In this document: piece by piece, positions 1 through 8,415 of the stretch | Layout: every line of letters starts with the position of its first letter | How positions within the stretch are numbered: position 1 is the first letter of the stretch | DNA from: CAMDHY01 sp046156265 | GTDB lineage: Bacteria; Pseudomonadota; Alphaproteobacteria; Rhizobiales; Segnochrobactraceae | Assembly (NCBI RefSeq): GCF_046156265.1 | Contig: NZ_JAWDIR010000012.1 | Location: 1 to 43,096, forward strand | Length of the DNA: 43,096 bases | Direction of reading: 5' to 3' | The notes under the pieces: model-generated | Database searches by the model: none | What the model was told of the DNA's origin: nothing | What the model saw: the letters and a program-made list of their open reading frames with translations, nothing else | Program-made: the position numbers and the translations under genes

Positions 1-30
1 GCCGCGACAGACGTTGGCATTCTGGATGGA

Positions 31-51
31 TCGCCCGGTCAAGCCGGGCGA
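31..51. repeat. Intergenic palindrome of rhizobial RPE type
   Basis: An 8-base inverted repeat, TCGCCCGG and CCGGGCGA, surrounds a 5-base loop. The flanks (tggatgga before, tgacggag after) resemble short palindromic elements scattered between genes in Rhizobiales chromosomes. Only this one copy of the type is seen in the window. It could form a hairpin in RNA from either strand. No T run follows, so it is not called a terminator. The rest of 1-219 shows no gene; the end of it carries the ribosome binding site of the next gene. Confidence 0.55.
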
Positions 52-219
52 TGACGGAGTGAGGTTTGGCACGGGACCATACTGTCTTGCGATCGTCCGT
101 GACGGAATCCACCACGAACGTCGTCCTTCATAGCGATCTTTAGCCGAATCCGCGACGACCGCAGTGCTATCCTCCCGCCGCACCGGCCGCGACGGGCCGG
201 GCGGGGGAGGAGACCATCC

Positions 220-2619
220 GTGACCGATGCCGACCGCGCCTGCCTCGCCGACCTCACGCGAAAAGTGCTGTGGCTCTCCACCTGGACGATCCACCACGCC
301 AACCACGTCCGTGCCAACGAGGACGGGCTGAAGGTCGGCGGCCACCAGGCCTCGTCAGCCTCGCTCGCCACCATCCTGTCGGCGCTCTATTTCGCCGTGC
401 TGCGGCCGGAGGACCGCGTCGCGGTGAAGCCGCACGCGAGCCCGGCCTTCCACGCCATCCAGTACCTCCTCGGCAACCAGACCAAGGACAAGCTCGAGCG
501 CTTCCGCGCCTACAAGGGCGCGCAGTCCTATCCGTCGCGGACGAAGGACGTCGACGACGTCGACTTCTCCACCGGCTCGGTCGGGCTCGGCGTGGCGCAG
601 ACGCTGTTTGCGAGCCTCGTGCAGGACTATGTGCACGCCCACGGCTGGGCCAAGGGCCGCCGCGAGGGCCGCATGGTGGCGCTGATCGGCGACGCCGAGC
701 TCGACGAGGGCAACATCTTCGAGGCGCTCCTGGAGGGCTGGAAGCAGGGCCTGCGCAACACCTGGTGGATCATCGACTACAACCGCCAGAGCCTCGACGC
801 CGTCGTCCGCGAAGGCCTCTACGAGCGCTTCGAGGCGATCTTCACCGCCTTCGGCTGGCAGGTGGTGACGCTGAAATACGGCTCGCTGCAGCAGGCGGCG
901 TTCCGCGAGCCTGGCGGCGAGCGGCTGAAGGCGTGGATCGATGCCTGCCCGAACCCGCTCTATTCGGTGCTGGTCTTCCAGGGCGGTGCCGCCTGGCGCA
1001 AGCGCCTCACCGACGAACTCGGCGACCAGGGGCCGGTGTCGGCGCTGCTCGACAGGCGCTCGGACGCCGAGCTCGCCGCGCTGATGGGTAACCTCGCCGG
1101 CCACGACCTGCCGTCGCTGGTGGACGCCTTCCAGGCGATCGACCACGACCGGCCGGTGGTGTTCATCACCTACACCATCAAGGGCCACGGCCTGCCGCTC
1201 GCCGGCCACAAGGACAACCACGCCGGGCTGATGACGCCCGACCAGCTGGAGACCTTCCGCACCGCCATGGGCGTGCGCCCCGGCCACGAGTGGGACCGCT
1301 TCGAGGGCCTGAAAACGCCCGCCAAGGAGCTCGAGCGCTTCCTCGCCCACGTGCCGTTCAATGCGCAGGGCCGGCGGCGGCTCGAGGCCGCCACCGTGCC
1401 CGTGCCGGACGCGCTGGAGGCCCCGAAGCAGGCGGAGCTCTCCACCCAGCAGGGCTTCGGGCTGATCCTCAACGAGATCGCCCGCACGGACTCCCCGCTC
1501 GCCGCCCGCATCGTCACGACGGCGCCGGACGTAACGGTGTCGACCAACCTTGGCGCCTGGGTGAACCGGCGCGGCCTGTTCGCCCGCGAGGAGATGGCCG
1601 ACACCTTCCGCCAGGAGCGCATTCCGTCCACCTTCACCTGGGCGTTCTCGCCGAAGGGCCAGCACATGGAGCTCGGCATCGCCGAGATGAACCTGTTCAT
1701 CCTGCTCTCGGCGCTCGGCCTGTCGCACTCGCTGTTCGGCGAGCGGCTGATCCCGATCGGCACGCTCTACGACCCCTTCATCATGCGCGGCCTCGATGCC
1801 CTCAACTACGCCTGCTACCAGGACGCCCGCTTCGTGCTGGTCGCGACCCCCTCGGGGCTTACGCTCGCGCCCGAGGGTGGCGCCCACCAGTCGATCGCGA
1901 CGCCGCTGATCGGCATGGCGCAGGACGGGCTCGCCGCCTTCGAGCCGGCCTTCGTCGACGAACTCGCCGTGATGCTGCGCTTCGCCTTCGACTATCTGCA
2001 GCGCGACGGCGGCGCCGGTGGCGCCGAGCCGAACGAGCGCACCTGGTTGCGCGACGAGACCGGCGGCTCGGTCTACCTCCGCCTTTCCACCCGCGCGCTG
2101 GAGCAGCCGCAGCGGCCGATGACGCCGGAATTGGCCGAGGGCATCGTCGACGGCGCCTACTGGCTGCGCGAGCCCGGCCCGAACGCCGAGATCGTCGTCG
2201 CCTTCATGGGCGCCATCGCGCCGGAGGCGATCGCGGCCGTCGGGCTGATGGCCGAAGACCGCCGCGATGTCGGGCTGCTCGCCGTGACCTCGGCCGATCG
2301 CCTCAACGCCGGCTGGACGGCGGCGAGCCGGGCCCGCGAGCGCGGCCTCGTCCACGCCAAGAGCCACGTCGAGCGCCTGTTCGAGCGGCTGCCGCGCCAC
2401 TGCGGCGTCGTCACCGTGCTCGACGGCCACCCGGCGACGCTCGCCTGGCTCGGCTCGGTCGCCGGCCACCGGGTCCGCTCGCTCGGCGTCGAGCACTTCG
2501 GCCAGACCGGCAACCTCCCCGACCTCTACCGCGCCTACGGCCTCGACGCGGCTGCGATCGTCGCCGCCGCGCAAGCCCTCGCTCCGGGAAGGCCGATCCG
2601 CCACCTGAAGGCGCTCTGA
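220..2619 (+). CDS. Transketolase / homodimeric pyruvate dehydrogenase E1-like protein
   Basis: A thiamine diphosphate enzyme of 799 residues, related to transketolases and homodimeric pyruvate dehydrogenase E1 (AceE, about 890 residues). The ThDP motif is visible as GDAELDEGN at 157-165, ending in DYN at 186-188. It has alanine where the usual motif GDG has glycine. The N-terminal stretch with NEDGLKVGGHQASS and the later HMELGIAEMNLF fit the pyrimidine and pyrophosphate halves. The start is GTG at 220, preceded by GGGGGAGGAGA. No E2 or E3 subunit gene lies nearby, so a stand-alone role is possible, either 2-oxo acid oxidation or transketolase-like two-carbon transfer. The exact substrate cannot be read from sequence. 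Downstream is a REP-like element, not another operon gene. Confidence 0.85.
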   Translation: MTDADRACLADLTRKVLWLSTWTIHHANHVRANEDGLKVGGHQASSASLATILSALYFAVLRPEDRVAVKPHASPAFHAIQYLLGNQTKDKLERFRAYKGAQSYPSRTKDVDDVDFSTGSVGLGVAQTLFASLVQDYVHAHGWAKGRREGRMVALIGDAELDEGNIFEALLEGWKQGLRNTWWIIDYNRQSLDAVVREGLYERFEAIFTAFGWQVVTLKYGSLQQAAFREPGGERLKAWIDACPNPLYSVLVFQGGAAWRKRLTDELGDQGPVSALLDRRSDAELAALMGNLAGHDLPSLVDAFQAIDHDRPVVFITYTIKGHGLPLAGHKDNHAGLMTPDQLETFRTAMGVRPGHEWDRFEGLKTPAKELERFLAHVPFNAQGRRRLEAATVPVPDALEAPKQAELSTQQGFGLILNEIARTDSPLAARIVTTAPDVTVSTNLGAWVNRRGLFAREEMADTFRQERIPSTFTWAFSPKGQHMELGIAEMNLFILLSALGLSHSLFGERLIPIGTLYDPFIMRGLDALNYACYQDARFVLVATPSGLTLAPEGGAHQSIATPLIGMAQDGLAAFEPAFVDELAVMLRFAFDYLQRDGGAGGAEPNERTWLRDETGGSVYLRLSTRALEQPQRPMTPELAEGIVDGAYWLREPGPNAEIVVAFMGAIAPEAIAAVGLMAEDRRDVGLLAVTSADRLNAGWTAASRARERGLVHAKSHVERLFERLPRHCGVVTVLDGHPATLAWLGSVAGHRVRSLGVEHFGQTGNLPDLYRAYGLDAAAIVAAAQALAPGRPIRHLKAL

Positions 2620-2719
2620 CGGGCGCATTCAGGCTGACATGGCGTGGGTGCCCCCTTTCTCGTGGGGAAGAAGTGTCTCCACCGCCCGTGTGGCAGACCC
2701 TCCGATCGAAATGCGACGC

Positions 2720-2764
2720 GAACCCTCCCCCCTCGCGGGGGAGGGCAGGGAGGGGGGGCCGCGG
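2720..2764 (+). repeat. REP-like palindromic element, copy 1
   Basis: A GC-rich imperfect palindrome beginning gaaccctcccccctcgcg and ending in a G-rich block. Nearly identical units occur at 27218-27259 (inverted), 27338-27382, 32921-32982 (longer variant) and 33069-33114 (inverted). All lie between genes. This copy is single, while the other four form two inverted pairs. It lies between the end of the E1-like gene and the flavin reductase gene and is too dense in G and C to show any coding potential. Confidence 0.85.
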
Positions 2765-2864
2765 GCACCGCCTTCAATCAGGCCGCCACGCAGCCGCAAC
2801 ACCCTGTAGACAACCCGCGCCCCGGGCTGGCAGCCTCCGGCCCGACCACCATCGGAGAGCGGGC

Positions 2865-3395
2865 ATGGCGTCGAAGAGCATCGTCGGGATCAGTGGCAAC
2901 CTCGCGCGGCCGTCACGCACCCGCGTGCTGGTGGAGGCGGTGCTCAACGAGGCCGCCGCCCGCGGCCTCGGCACCACCACTCTCTACGACCTCGCCGACG
3001 CCGGCCCCGAGCTCGGCCGTGCGATGGGTCGCAAGGACGCGCCGGCCGATCTCGACCGGGTGTGGTCGGCGATCGAGGGCTGCGATGCCCTCGTCGTCGG
3101 CTCGCCGGTCTACAAGGGCTCGTACGCGGGGCTGCTGAAGCACCTGTTCGACTTCGTCGACATGAAGGCGCTTTCGGGCAAGCCGGTGATCCTGACGGCG
3201 ACGGCGAAGGCCGACGGTCACGCGCTGATGATCGACCACCAGTTCCGGCCGCTGTTCGCCTTCTTCGGCGCCTTCACGATCCCGCAGGGGATTTACGCCA
3301 CTGACGCCGACTTCGCCGCGCCGGACAGGCTCGCCGACGGCGCGCAGGCGAAGGTCGCAACCGCCGTCGACCAGCTGCAGCGCCTCATCGGCTGA
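2865..3395 (+). CDS. NADPH-dependent FMN reductase, SsuE/MsuE type
   Basis: A 176-residue flavodoxin-like fold protein of the NADPH-dependent FMN reductase family. It starts with a strand and a phosphate-binding loop, IVGISGNLARPSRT at about 6-19. The signature GSPVYKGSYAGLLKHLFD matches SsuE and MsuE, which supply reduced FMN to two-component sulfonate monooxygenases. The ATG at 2865 is chosen because GGAGAG sits five bases before it; longer upstream readings run through the REP-like element. No monooxygenase or sulfonate transporter gene is adjacent, so its partner is unknown. It could equally be a general NAD(P)H:flavin or quinone reductase. Confidence 0.85.
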   Translation: MASKSIVGISGNLARPSRTRVLVEAVLNEAAARGLGTTTLYDLADAGPELGRAMGRKDAPADLDRVWSAIEGCDALVVGSPVYKGSYAGLLKHLFDFVDMKALSGKPVILTATAKADGHALMIDHQFRPLFAFFGAFTIPQGIYATDADFAAPDRLADGAQAKVATAVDQLQRLIG

Positions 3396-3426
3396 GCAGT
3401 CGCCCGACCGGCGTCTCCTGTCGGAG

Positions 3427-6400
3427 CTAGCGCTCGTGCAGTTCTTTAATCTTCGCCAGAATCTCCGCCGCGCGGTGATCGAAGCTGTGGTGCTCGACCA
3501 CGAGCGCCCTGAGCGCTTTGGCGCGGGCGGCGCGGCGGCGGTCGGCCTTGAGCCGGCGGATGGCGGCGTCGGCCTCCTCCGGCGTCGCCGCGGTCGCGAC
3601 GAGATCGCCGAAGACCTCTTCTAGGCTGAGGGCGGGGTCGGAGAGGATGGTGGCACCGGCGGCGGCAGCGTCGAACAGGCGGTTCGACAGGAAGCCCTCC
3701 GCCGCCATGTCCGGCCAGTGATCATTGATCACGATCGCGGCGGAGGCGTAGTGGGCCGACAGCGCGTCGTTCTCGATGTGGGTGCCGGCGATGCGGTCGT
3801 CCGGCACGATCCCGGTCCAGCCCTGACCGGTGACGCGGACGGGGTGCCCGGCCGCCTCGACGCGGTCGACCATCGCCCGGCGCTGGCCGCGGGTGTTGCC
3901 GACGAAGACGACCGCCCCGGCCGCCGGCCCATTGGGGCGCCGAGCGGCAGGGAGCGGCTGGAACAGCTCGGGGTCCGTCGCCTGCAGCAGCGGGCTGACG
4001 TGGTCGCCGAGGCGGGGCTTCAGCTTCTCGGCATAGGGTTTCGAGGCGACGAAGACGTGGTCGTAGCCCTGCAGCTCGGCGAGGCTCACCTCGTCCGGAT
4101 GGCTGATCAGCCACAGGAGGTTGAGCGCGCCGGCTGACGGCCGGTAGCGCGACAGGCCGCGCAGCACGATCACCACGTCGTCGCCACTGGTCTGCCCGCC
4201 GTACCAGTCGGGCAGGTCGTCGATGCGGACGATGGCGCCGGTGCGCTCCAGTGCCCGCTTCAGGGCCAGCGCGAAGTGGTGGTCGCCCCAGGCCGCCCGC
4301 TCGGCGGCGCTCGGCACCGGGCTCTTGATGGCGATGCGCAGCGTCGACCGAACCGCCGCCAGCGCCTCCACCAGCGTCGCGGCGCGGTGGCGGTAGTCGT
4401 GGCGGGCGAGCACCTCGGCGCGCATCTCGGTGGCGAGCGCCTCGCGGGCCGCGTCGTCGCCGAGATAGCGGTCGACCAGCGCGCGCAGCTCCTCCGGCGT
4501 CGAGAAGCTCGGCAGCCGACCGCCGAACTGCTCGGCGACGCCGCCGGTGCAGTTGGTCAGCACCAGCGCGCCGGCGGCCGTGGCGTCGAAGACGCGGGAA
4601 TTGAGCGAGTCCCAGACGCGCGTCACAGGGTGGGAATCGTCGATGACGAGCTTCGCCGAGCCGTAGACGCGCGGCAGCTCCTGATAGGGCACCGGCCCGC
4701 GCCAGTAGGGCGCGAAGGCGGGGTCCTCGTCCCAGCCGTGGCCGTAGATGGCGAAGCGGGCCTTGAGCGTCGCAGGGTCGAGCTGATGCACCGCCTCGCG
4801 CGCGTCGCCCCAGAAGTGGCCGGTGAAGGCGATGTCGGCCTCGTGCTCGGCGGCGGGGCCGGTGGGCGCGAAGCGCCGGGTGTTGGCGGCGATCGGCAGC
4901 AGCGACACCGGCCGGCCGGTGGCGGCGCGGATCGCGTCGGCGGCCTTGGTGGCGCTGGCGAAGATCACCGCGCAGCGGTCGAGGGCGCCGTTCGCCAGCC
5001 ACTCGTCGGTGCGGTTGCGCACCCAGGCGACGGTGACGAGGCCCGCCGCGCCGCCGGTCATCGCACCGGCGGGGAAGTCGTGCCGCATGACAACGAACAC
5101 GTTGGCGCCGGCGAGGTCGCGGCAATTGAGATCGGCGAAGACGACCTCGCAGCCGTGTGCCTCCTTCAGTGCGAGCCCGAGCTCCATCGCGGTGAAATAG
5201 TCGCCCGCCGGCGTGCGCGGATCGGCCGAGGTGACGCCGAAGGCGACGCGGAGGCGGCGTGGCGGCGTGGCGGCTGACGGCTCGGCCGCGGAGCCCGCCT
5301 CGCCCTCCGCCAGCCAGACGACCGGGAAGGGCACCGGTCCCTCGCTGCCGGGCAGCACCAGCCCGTCGCCGACCACCATCACCGCGACCGTCCGTCCGCG
5401 GCCGTTCAGAAGCTGCGGCGGGAAGGCGACGTGGAAGCCGCAATCGGCGCGGCTGCCAGCGGGCGGCGTTGCTTCGATGCCGAGATCGGCGAGCAGCCGG
5501 CCGGCGGTGACTGTCGCGACCAGTTCGCCGTCGACGGTGACGGCGACCGTCACCGGCCGGTCGGTGGCGCGGTCGACGGCGAAGCCGGTGACGCCACGGT
5601 AGCTCACCGTGGTGACGGCGCCGGCGAAGCGGTGGCCGCCGGTCGGCTGGTCGGCGGGGCTGATCTCCACCGCCACCTCCGGCCGGTCGGCCGGTGTCAG
5701 CGTCTCGCCGTCGGCGGTGACGGTGAGAAGGCGCGGGGCGTCGAACAGGTCGATCGGCACGGGCAGGGCGAAGCTGCCGTCGCGGCCGGCGTGGCCCGCT
5801 GCCACGCGGCGGGTGCCGTCGAAGACCTCGATCGCGACCGGGCTTTCAGGGCCGGCGGCGTTGCGCGCGACGCCGGTCAGCACGCCGCCGGAGACACCGT
5901 CGACGTGGCCATCGATGGGGCGGCGGACCGTCAGCGTGTCATGGCCGCCGGCGCTGCCGATGCGGTAGCCGGCCTCGCCGAAGCGCACCGCGACGTGGTG
6001 CCCGGCGCCGTCGCACAGCGACGGCGGCAGCCGCCAGCGGAAGGCGAGCCGGCCGCCCGCAGCCGGCGCGAGCGGCGTTGCAGCGACGACGGCGCCGTCC
6101 ACCTCGATCAGCACCGCCTCCGGCGCCTCGACACCGGCGGCAGGCCCGACCATGCCGGCGATCCAGCCGGCGCGCTGGCGCAGCACCTCGGTGGCGAGCG
6201 GGCGGAAGGCGACGACGCGGCGGCTGCCGGGCAGCTCCGTGCCGGCGACGCGGATGGCGATCTCGCGGGGCACGCCGTCGAGCAGCACCGCTGGCGGCAC
6301 CAGCGTGAAGCCGGATGACCGGCGGCCGAGGGGGCCAAGCTCCGGGCGGTCGCCGTCGGCCACGGCGGTCGCGACCACCGTCTCACCGGCGACGAGCTCG

Positions 6401-6834
6401 ACCGTCACCGGGTCCCGGCGCAGCAGCGAGTAGGCGAAGCCGGTGACCGTGGCGCCGTCGCTAGCGGGGTCGACACCGCCGCGCAGGAACGGCGCATCGA
6501 GGCCGAGGGTGGCAACGAAGGCGGGGTCGAAGCCCAGCGCCAGGTCGAGGTCGACACCGTCGTCGACAGGCAGCGTCGTGCCGTCCTCGGCGACGAAGGC
6601 GAGGCCGGCGCCACTGGCGCCGTCGAGCTCCGGCGGCACGACGAAGACGAAGCCGTGGGCGGCGAGCGCCTCCTCGAGGTCCGGGCGCGGGCGGTCAGCG
6701 GTGACCGTGTCGATCGGCCGGCCGTCGTGGAGCACGGTGACGGTGACCGGCGCGGTGCCGCGGCGGCGGCGCGCCCACCCGGCGACGGCACCGGCGACGA
6801 CCGCGTCGACCCTCCCCACGATCCGCTGCCGCAT
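3427..6834 (-). CDS. Repeat-bearing tandem glycosyltransferase (two CgeB-like GT domains)
   Basis: A 1135-residue protein with no signal peptide. Residues 5-505 hold about five divergent copies of a beta-rich unit. Its features are a G-V/T-G-F/W-A turn, a PVTVxVxxDG strand pair, a GFxxxxPPxLLDG turn and LPGS (units near 5-95, 115-210, 220-305, 306-390 and 400-505). Residues 526-828 and 829-1135 are two related glycosyltransferase domains of the GT1_2/CgeB kind. Each ends with an equivalent helix, WDSLNSRVFDATAAG at 741-755 and EGFLSNRLFDAAAAG at 1046-1060. The gene is divergent from the UDP-sugar dehydrogenase, which suggests a role in surface polysaccharide or glycoprotein assembly. Acceptor and donor sugars are not deducible. 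Whether both domains are catalytic is unknown. The start ATG has only a weak upstream AGGGA. Confidence 0.8.
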   Translation of the reverse strand: MRQRIVGRVDAVVAGAVAGWARRRRGTAPVTVTVLHDGRPIDTVTADRPRPDLEEALAAHGFVFVVPPELDGASGAGLAFVAEDGTTLPVDDGVDLDLALGFDPAFVATLGLDAPFLRGGVDPASDGATVTGFAYSLLRRDPVTVELVAGETVVATAVADGDRPELGPLGRRSSGFTLVPPAVLLDGVPREIAIRVAGTELPGSRRVVAFRPLATEVLRQRAGWIAGMVGPAAGVEAPEAVLIEVDGAVVAATPLAPAAGGRLAFRWRLPPSLCDGAGHHVAVRFGEAGYRIGSAGGHDTLTVRRPIDGHVDGVSGGVLTGVARNAAGPESPVAIEVFDGTRRVAAGHAGRDGSFALPVPIDLFDAPRLLTVTADGETLTPADRPEVAVEISPADQPTGGHRFAGAVTTVSYRGVTGFAVDRATDRPVTVAVTVDGELVATVTAGRLLADLGIEATPPAGSRADCGFHVAFPPQLLNGRGRTVAVMVVGDGLVLPGSEGPVPFPVVWLAEGEAGSAAEPSAATPPRRLRVAFGVTSADPRTPAGDYFTAMELGLALKEAHGCEVVFADLNCRDLAGANVFVVMRHDFPAGAMTGGAAGLVTVAWVRNRTDEWLANGALDRCAVIFASATKAADAIRAATGRPVSLLPIAANTRRFAPTGPAAEHEADIAFTGHFWGDAREAVHQLDPATLKARFAIYGHGWDEDPAFAPYWRGPVPYQELPRVYGSAKLVIDDSHPVTRVWDSLNSRVFDATAAGALVLTNCTGGVAEQFGGRLPSFSTPEELRALVDRYLGDDAAREALATEMRAEVLARHDYRHRAATLVEALAAVRSTLRIAIKSPVPSAAERAAWGDHHFALALKRALERTGAIVRIDDLPDWYGGQTSGDDVVIVLRGLSRYRPSAGALNLLWLISHPDEVSLAELQGYDHVFVASKPYAEKLKPRLGDHVSPLLQATDPELFQPLPAARRPNGPAAGAVVFVGNTRGQRRAMVDRVEAAGHPVRVTGQGWTGIVPDDRIAGTHIENDALSAHYASAAIVINDHWPDMAAEGFLSNRLFDAAAAGATILSDPALSLEEVFGDLVATAATPEEADAAIRRLKADRRRAARAKALRALVVEHHSFDHRAAEILAKIKELHER

Positions 6835-7026
6835 GCGTGCCCGTCCCTGCCGGCGCCAGAGGCCGCGCCGCGCCTCGATCTTCCTTAAGGTCGCGGCCCC
6901 GGACGGTCGAGTCCGACCGGGAAACGTCGTGAACGCAAAGCGGTGGTGGCGCGACGGGGCGGGTTGCTGCTAGCAGGGGACGCCGTTCCTTCGCCGGGGC
7001 GGGCGAGCGACGAGGTGAAGTCGGGA
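6835..7026. promoter_or_regulatory. Divergent intergenic region of the glycan genes
   Basis: This 192-base gap separates two divergently transcribed glycan genes and must carry both promoters if they are not read from elsewhere. It contains a short inverted repeat, CGGTCG at 6904-6909 and CGACCG at 6914-6919, that could be a regulator site. I could not recognise convincing -35/-10 boxes. GAGGTGA at 7012-7018 is the ribosome binding site of the dehydrogenase gene. Confidence 0.35.
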
Positions 7027-8322
7027 ATGACGGGGGAAACGCCGCACGGCCGCGCCATCGCGGTGATCGGGCTCGGCTATGTCGGGCTGCCGGTCGCCGT
7101 CGCGTTCGCCAGGGCCGGCGCCCCCGTCGTCGGCTTCGACGTCGATGCCGGCCGCATCGCCGAGCTCTCCGCCGGCCGCGACCGTACCCGCGAGATCGAC
7201 CCGGCCGACCTCGCCACGGCACCCGTGCACTACACCGCCGATCCGGCTGCGCTGGCCGCGGCGGACTTCTTCATCGTCACCGTGCCGACGCCAATCGACG
7301 ACGCCAACCGGCCGGACCTGTCGATGGTGGTCGCCGCCTCGCGCACCGTCGGCGCGGCGCTCAGGCCGGGCGCAATCGTCGTCTACGAATCGACCGTCTA
7401 CCCAGGCGTCACCGAGGAGATCTGCGTGCCGGTGCTGGAGGCCGCCTCGGGCCTTTCCTGCGGGCGCGAGTTTACCGTCGGCTACTCGCCCGAGCGCATC
7501 AATCCGGGCGACCGCACCCGCCGCTTCGAGACGCTCACCAAGGTGGTCGCCGGCCAGGACGAGGCGACCCTCGACGTGGTCGCTGCGGTCTACGGCTCGG
7601 TGGTGACGGCGGGCGTCCACCGGGCACCGTCGATCAAGGTGGCGGAGGCGGCGAAGGCGATCGAAAACGCCCAGCGCGACCTCAACATCGCCTTCATGAA
7701 CGAGCTGTCGCTGATCTGCGCGGCGATCGGCATCGACACCCACGACGTGCTGACGGCAGCGGCGACGAAGTGGAACTTCCTGCGCTTCGAGCCGGGCCTC
7801 GTCGGCGGCCACTGCATCGGCGTCGATCCCTACTACCTCACCTACCGGGCCGAGCAGGCGGGCATCCACCCGCAGGTGATCCTCGCCGGCCGCCGCATCA
7901 ACGACGCCGTTGGCAGCCGCGTCGCCACCGAGTGCGTGCGCCTGCTCCTGAAGCGCGGCGCTAGCGCCCGCCGTGTCGCCGTGCTCGGCCTCACCTTCAA
8001 GGAAGACGTCCCGGACATCCGCAATTCGCGCGTCGTCGACGTGGTCAGGACGCTCGAGGGCTTCGGCATGGAAGTCGGCGTGCACGACCCGATCGCTGAC
8101 GCCGCCGAGGCCGCCCGCGAGACCGGGCTGACACTGTCGCCGCTCGAGGACCTCGCCGGTGCCGACGCGGTGATCGTCGCGGTGGCGCACGGGGCCTACC
8201 GCCGCGGCGGCTGGGACCTGGTGCGCGGCCTGCTCGGCCCGGCCGGCGGCCCGGTGCTCGACGTCAAGGCGATCCTGCCGCGCGATGGCCGCCCAGCCGA
8301 CGTCGATCTGTGGCGGCTCTGA
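7027..8322 (+). CDS. UDP-sugar 6-dehydrogenase, TviB/WbpA type
   Basis: A 431-residue nucleotide sugar dehydrogenase that oxidises C6 of a UDP-hexose in two NAD-dependent steps to give a UDP-uronic acid. The N-terminal Rossmann motif GLGYVGLPVAVAF begins near residue 15. The catalytic cysteine lies in the motif GLVGGHCIGVDPYYL, characteristic of the TviB/WbpA branch (UDP-GlcNAc or UDP-GalNAc 6-dehydrogenases) rather than classical UDP-glucose dehydrogenases. The C-terminal domain starts near VAVLGLTFKEDVPDIRNS. The ATG at 7027 is preferred to an upstream in-frame GTG at 6943 because GAGGTGA lies eight bases upstream and the Rossmann strand follows at a normal distance. The 4-epimerase gene follows 93 bases on, so the two probably act in sequence. 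Confidence 0.9.
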   Translation: MTGETPHGRAIAVIGLGYVGLPVAVAFARAGAPVVGFDVDAGRIAELSAGRDRTREIDPADLATAPVHYTADPAALAAADFFIVTVPTPIDDANRPDLSMVVAASRTVGAALRPGAIVVYESTVYPGVTEEICVPVLEAASGLSCGREFTVGYSPERINPGDRTRRFETLTKVVAGQDEATLDVVAAVYGSVVTAGVHRAPSIKVAEAAKAIENAQRDLNIAFMNELSLICAAIGIDTHDVLTAAATKWNFLRFEPGLVGGHCIGVDPYYLTYRAEQAGIHPQVILAGRRINDAVGSRVATECVRLLLKRGASARRVAVLGLTFKEDVPDIRNSRVVDVVRTLEGFGMEVGVHDPIADAAEAARETGLTLSPLEDLAGADAVIVAVAHGAYRRGGWDLVRGLLGPAGGPVLDVKAILPRDGRPADVDLWRL

Positions 8323-8370
8323 GGGTGCCGTCTCGGCCGGCGCCGGGCCGGTGGACCGAACTGAAAGCGA

Positions 8371-8398
8371 AAGGCGCCAGCCAGAAGGCGCCAGCCAG
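8371..8398 (+). repeat. Perfect 14-base tandem duplication before the epimerase gene
   Basis: AAGGCGCCAGCCAG occurs twice head to tail (8371-8384 and 8385-8398) and ends 17 bases before the start codon of the 4-epimerase gene, directly before its ribosome binding site GAAGGAG. Each unit contains GGCGCC. The unit number could change by slippage and alter the leader, but this is only an inference. Confidence 0.8.
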
Positions 8399-8415
8399 AT
8401 GAAGGAGTTGGAGAC

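Noticed and set aside
355..2628. Long minus-strand frame (757 codons) opposite the E1-like gene
   Set aside because: Mirror frame of a conserved enzyme with ThDP motif; no ribosome binding site and no recognisable domain.
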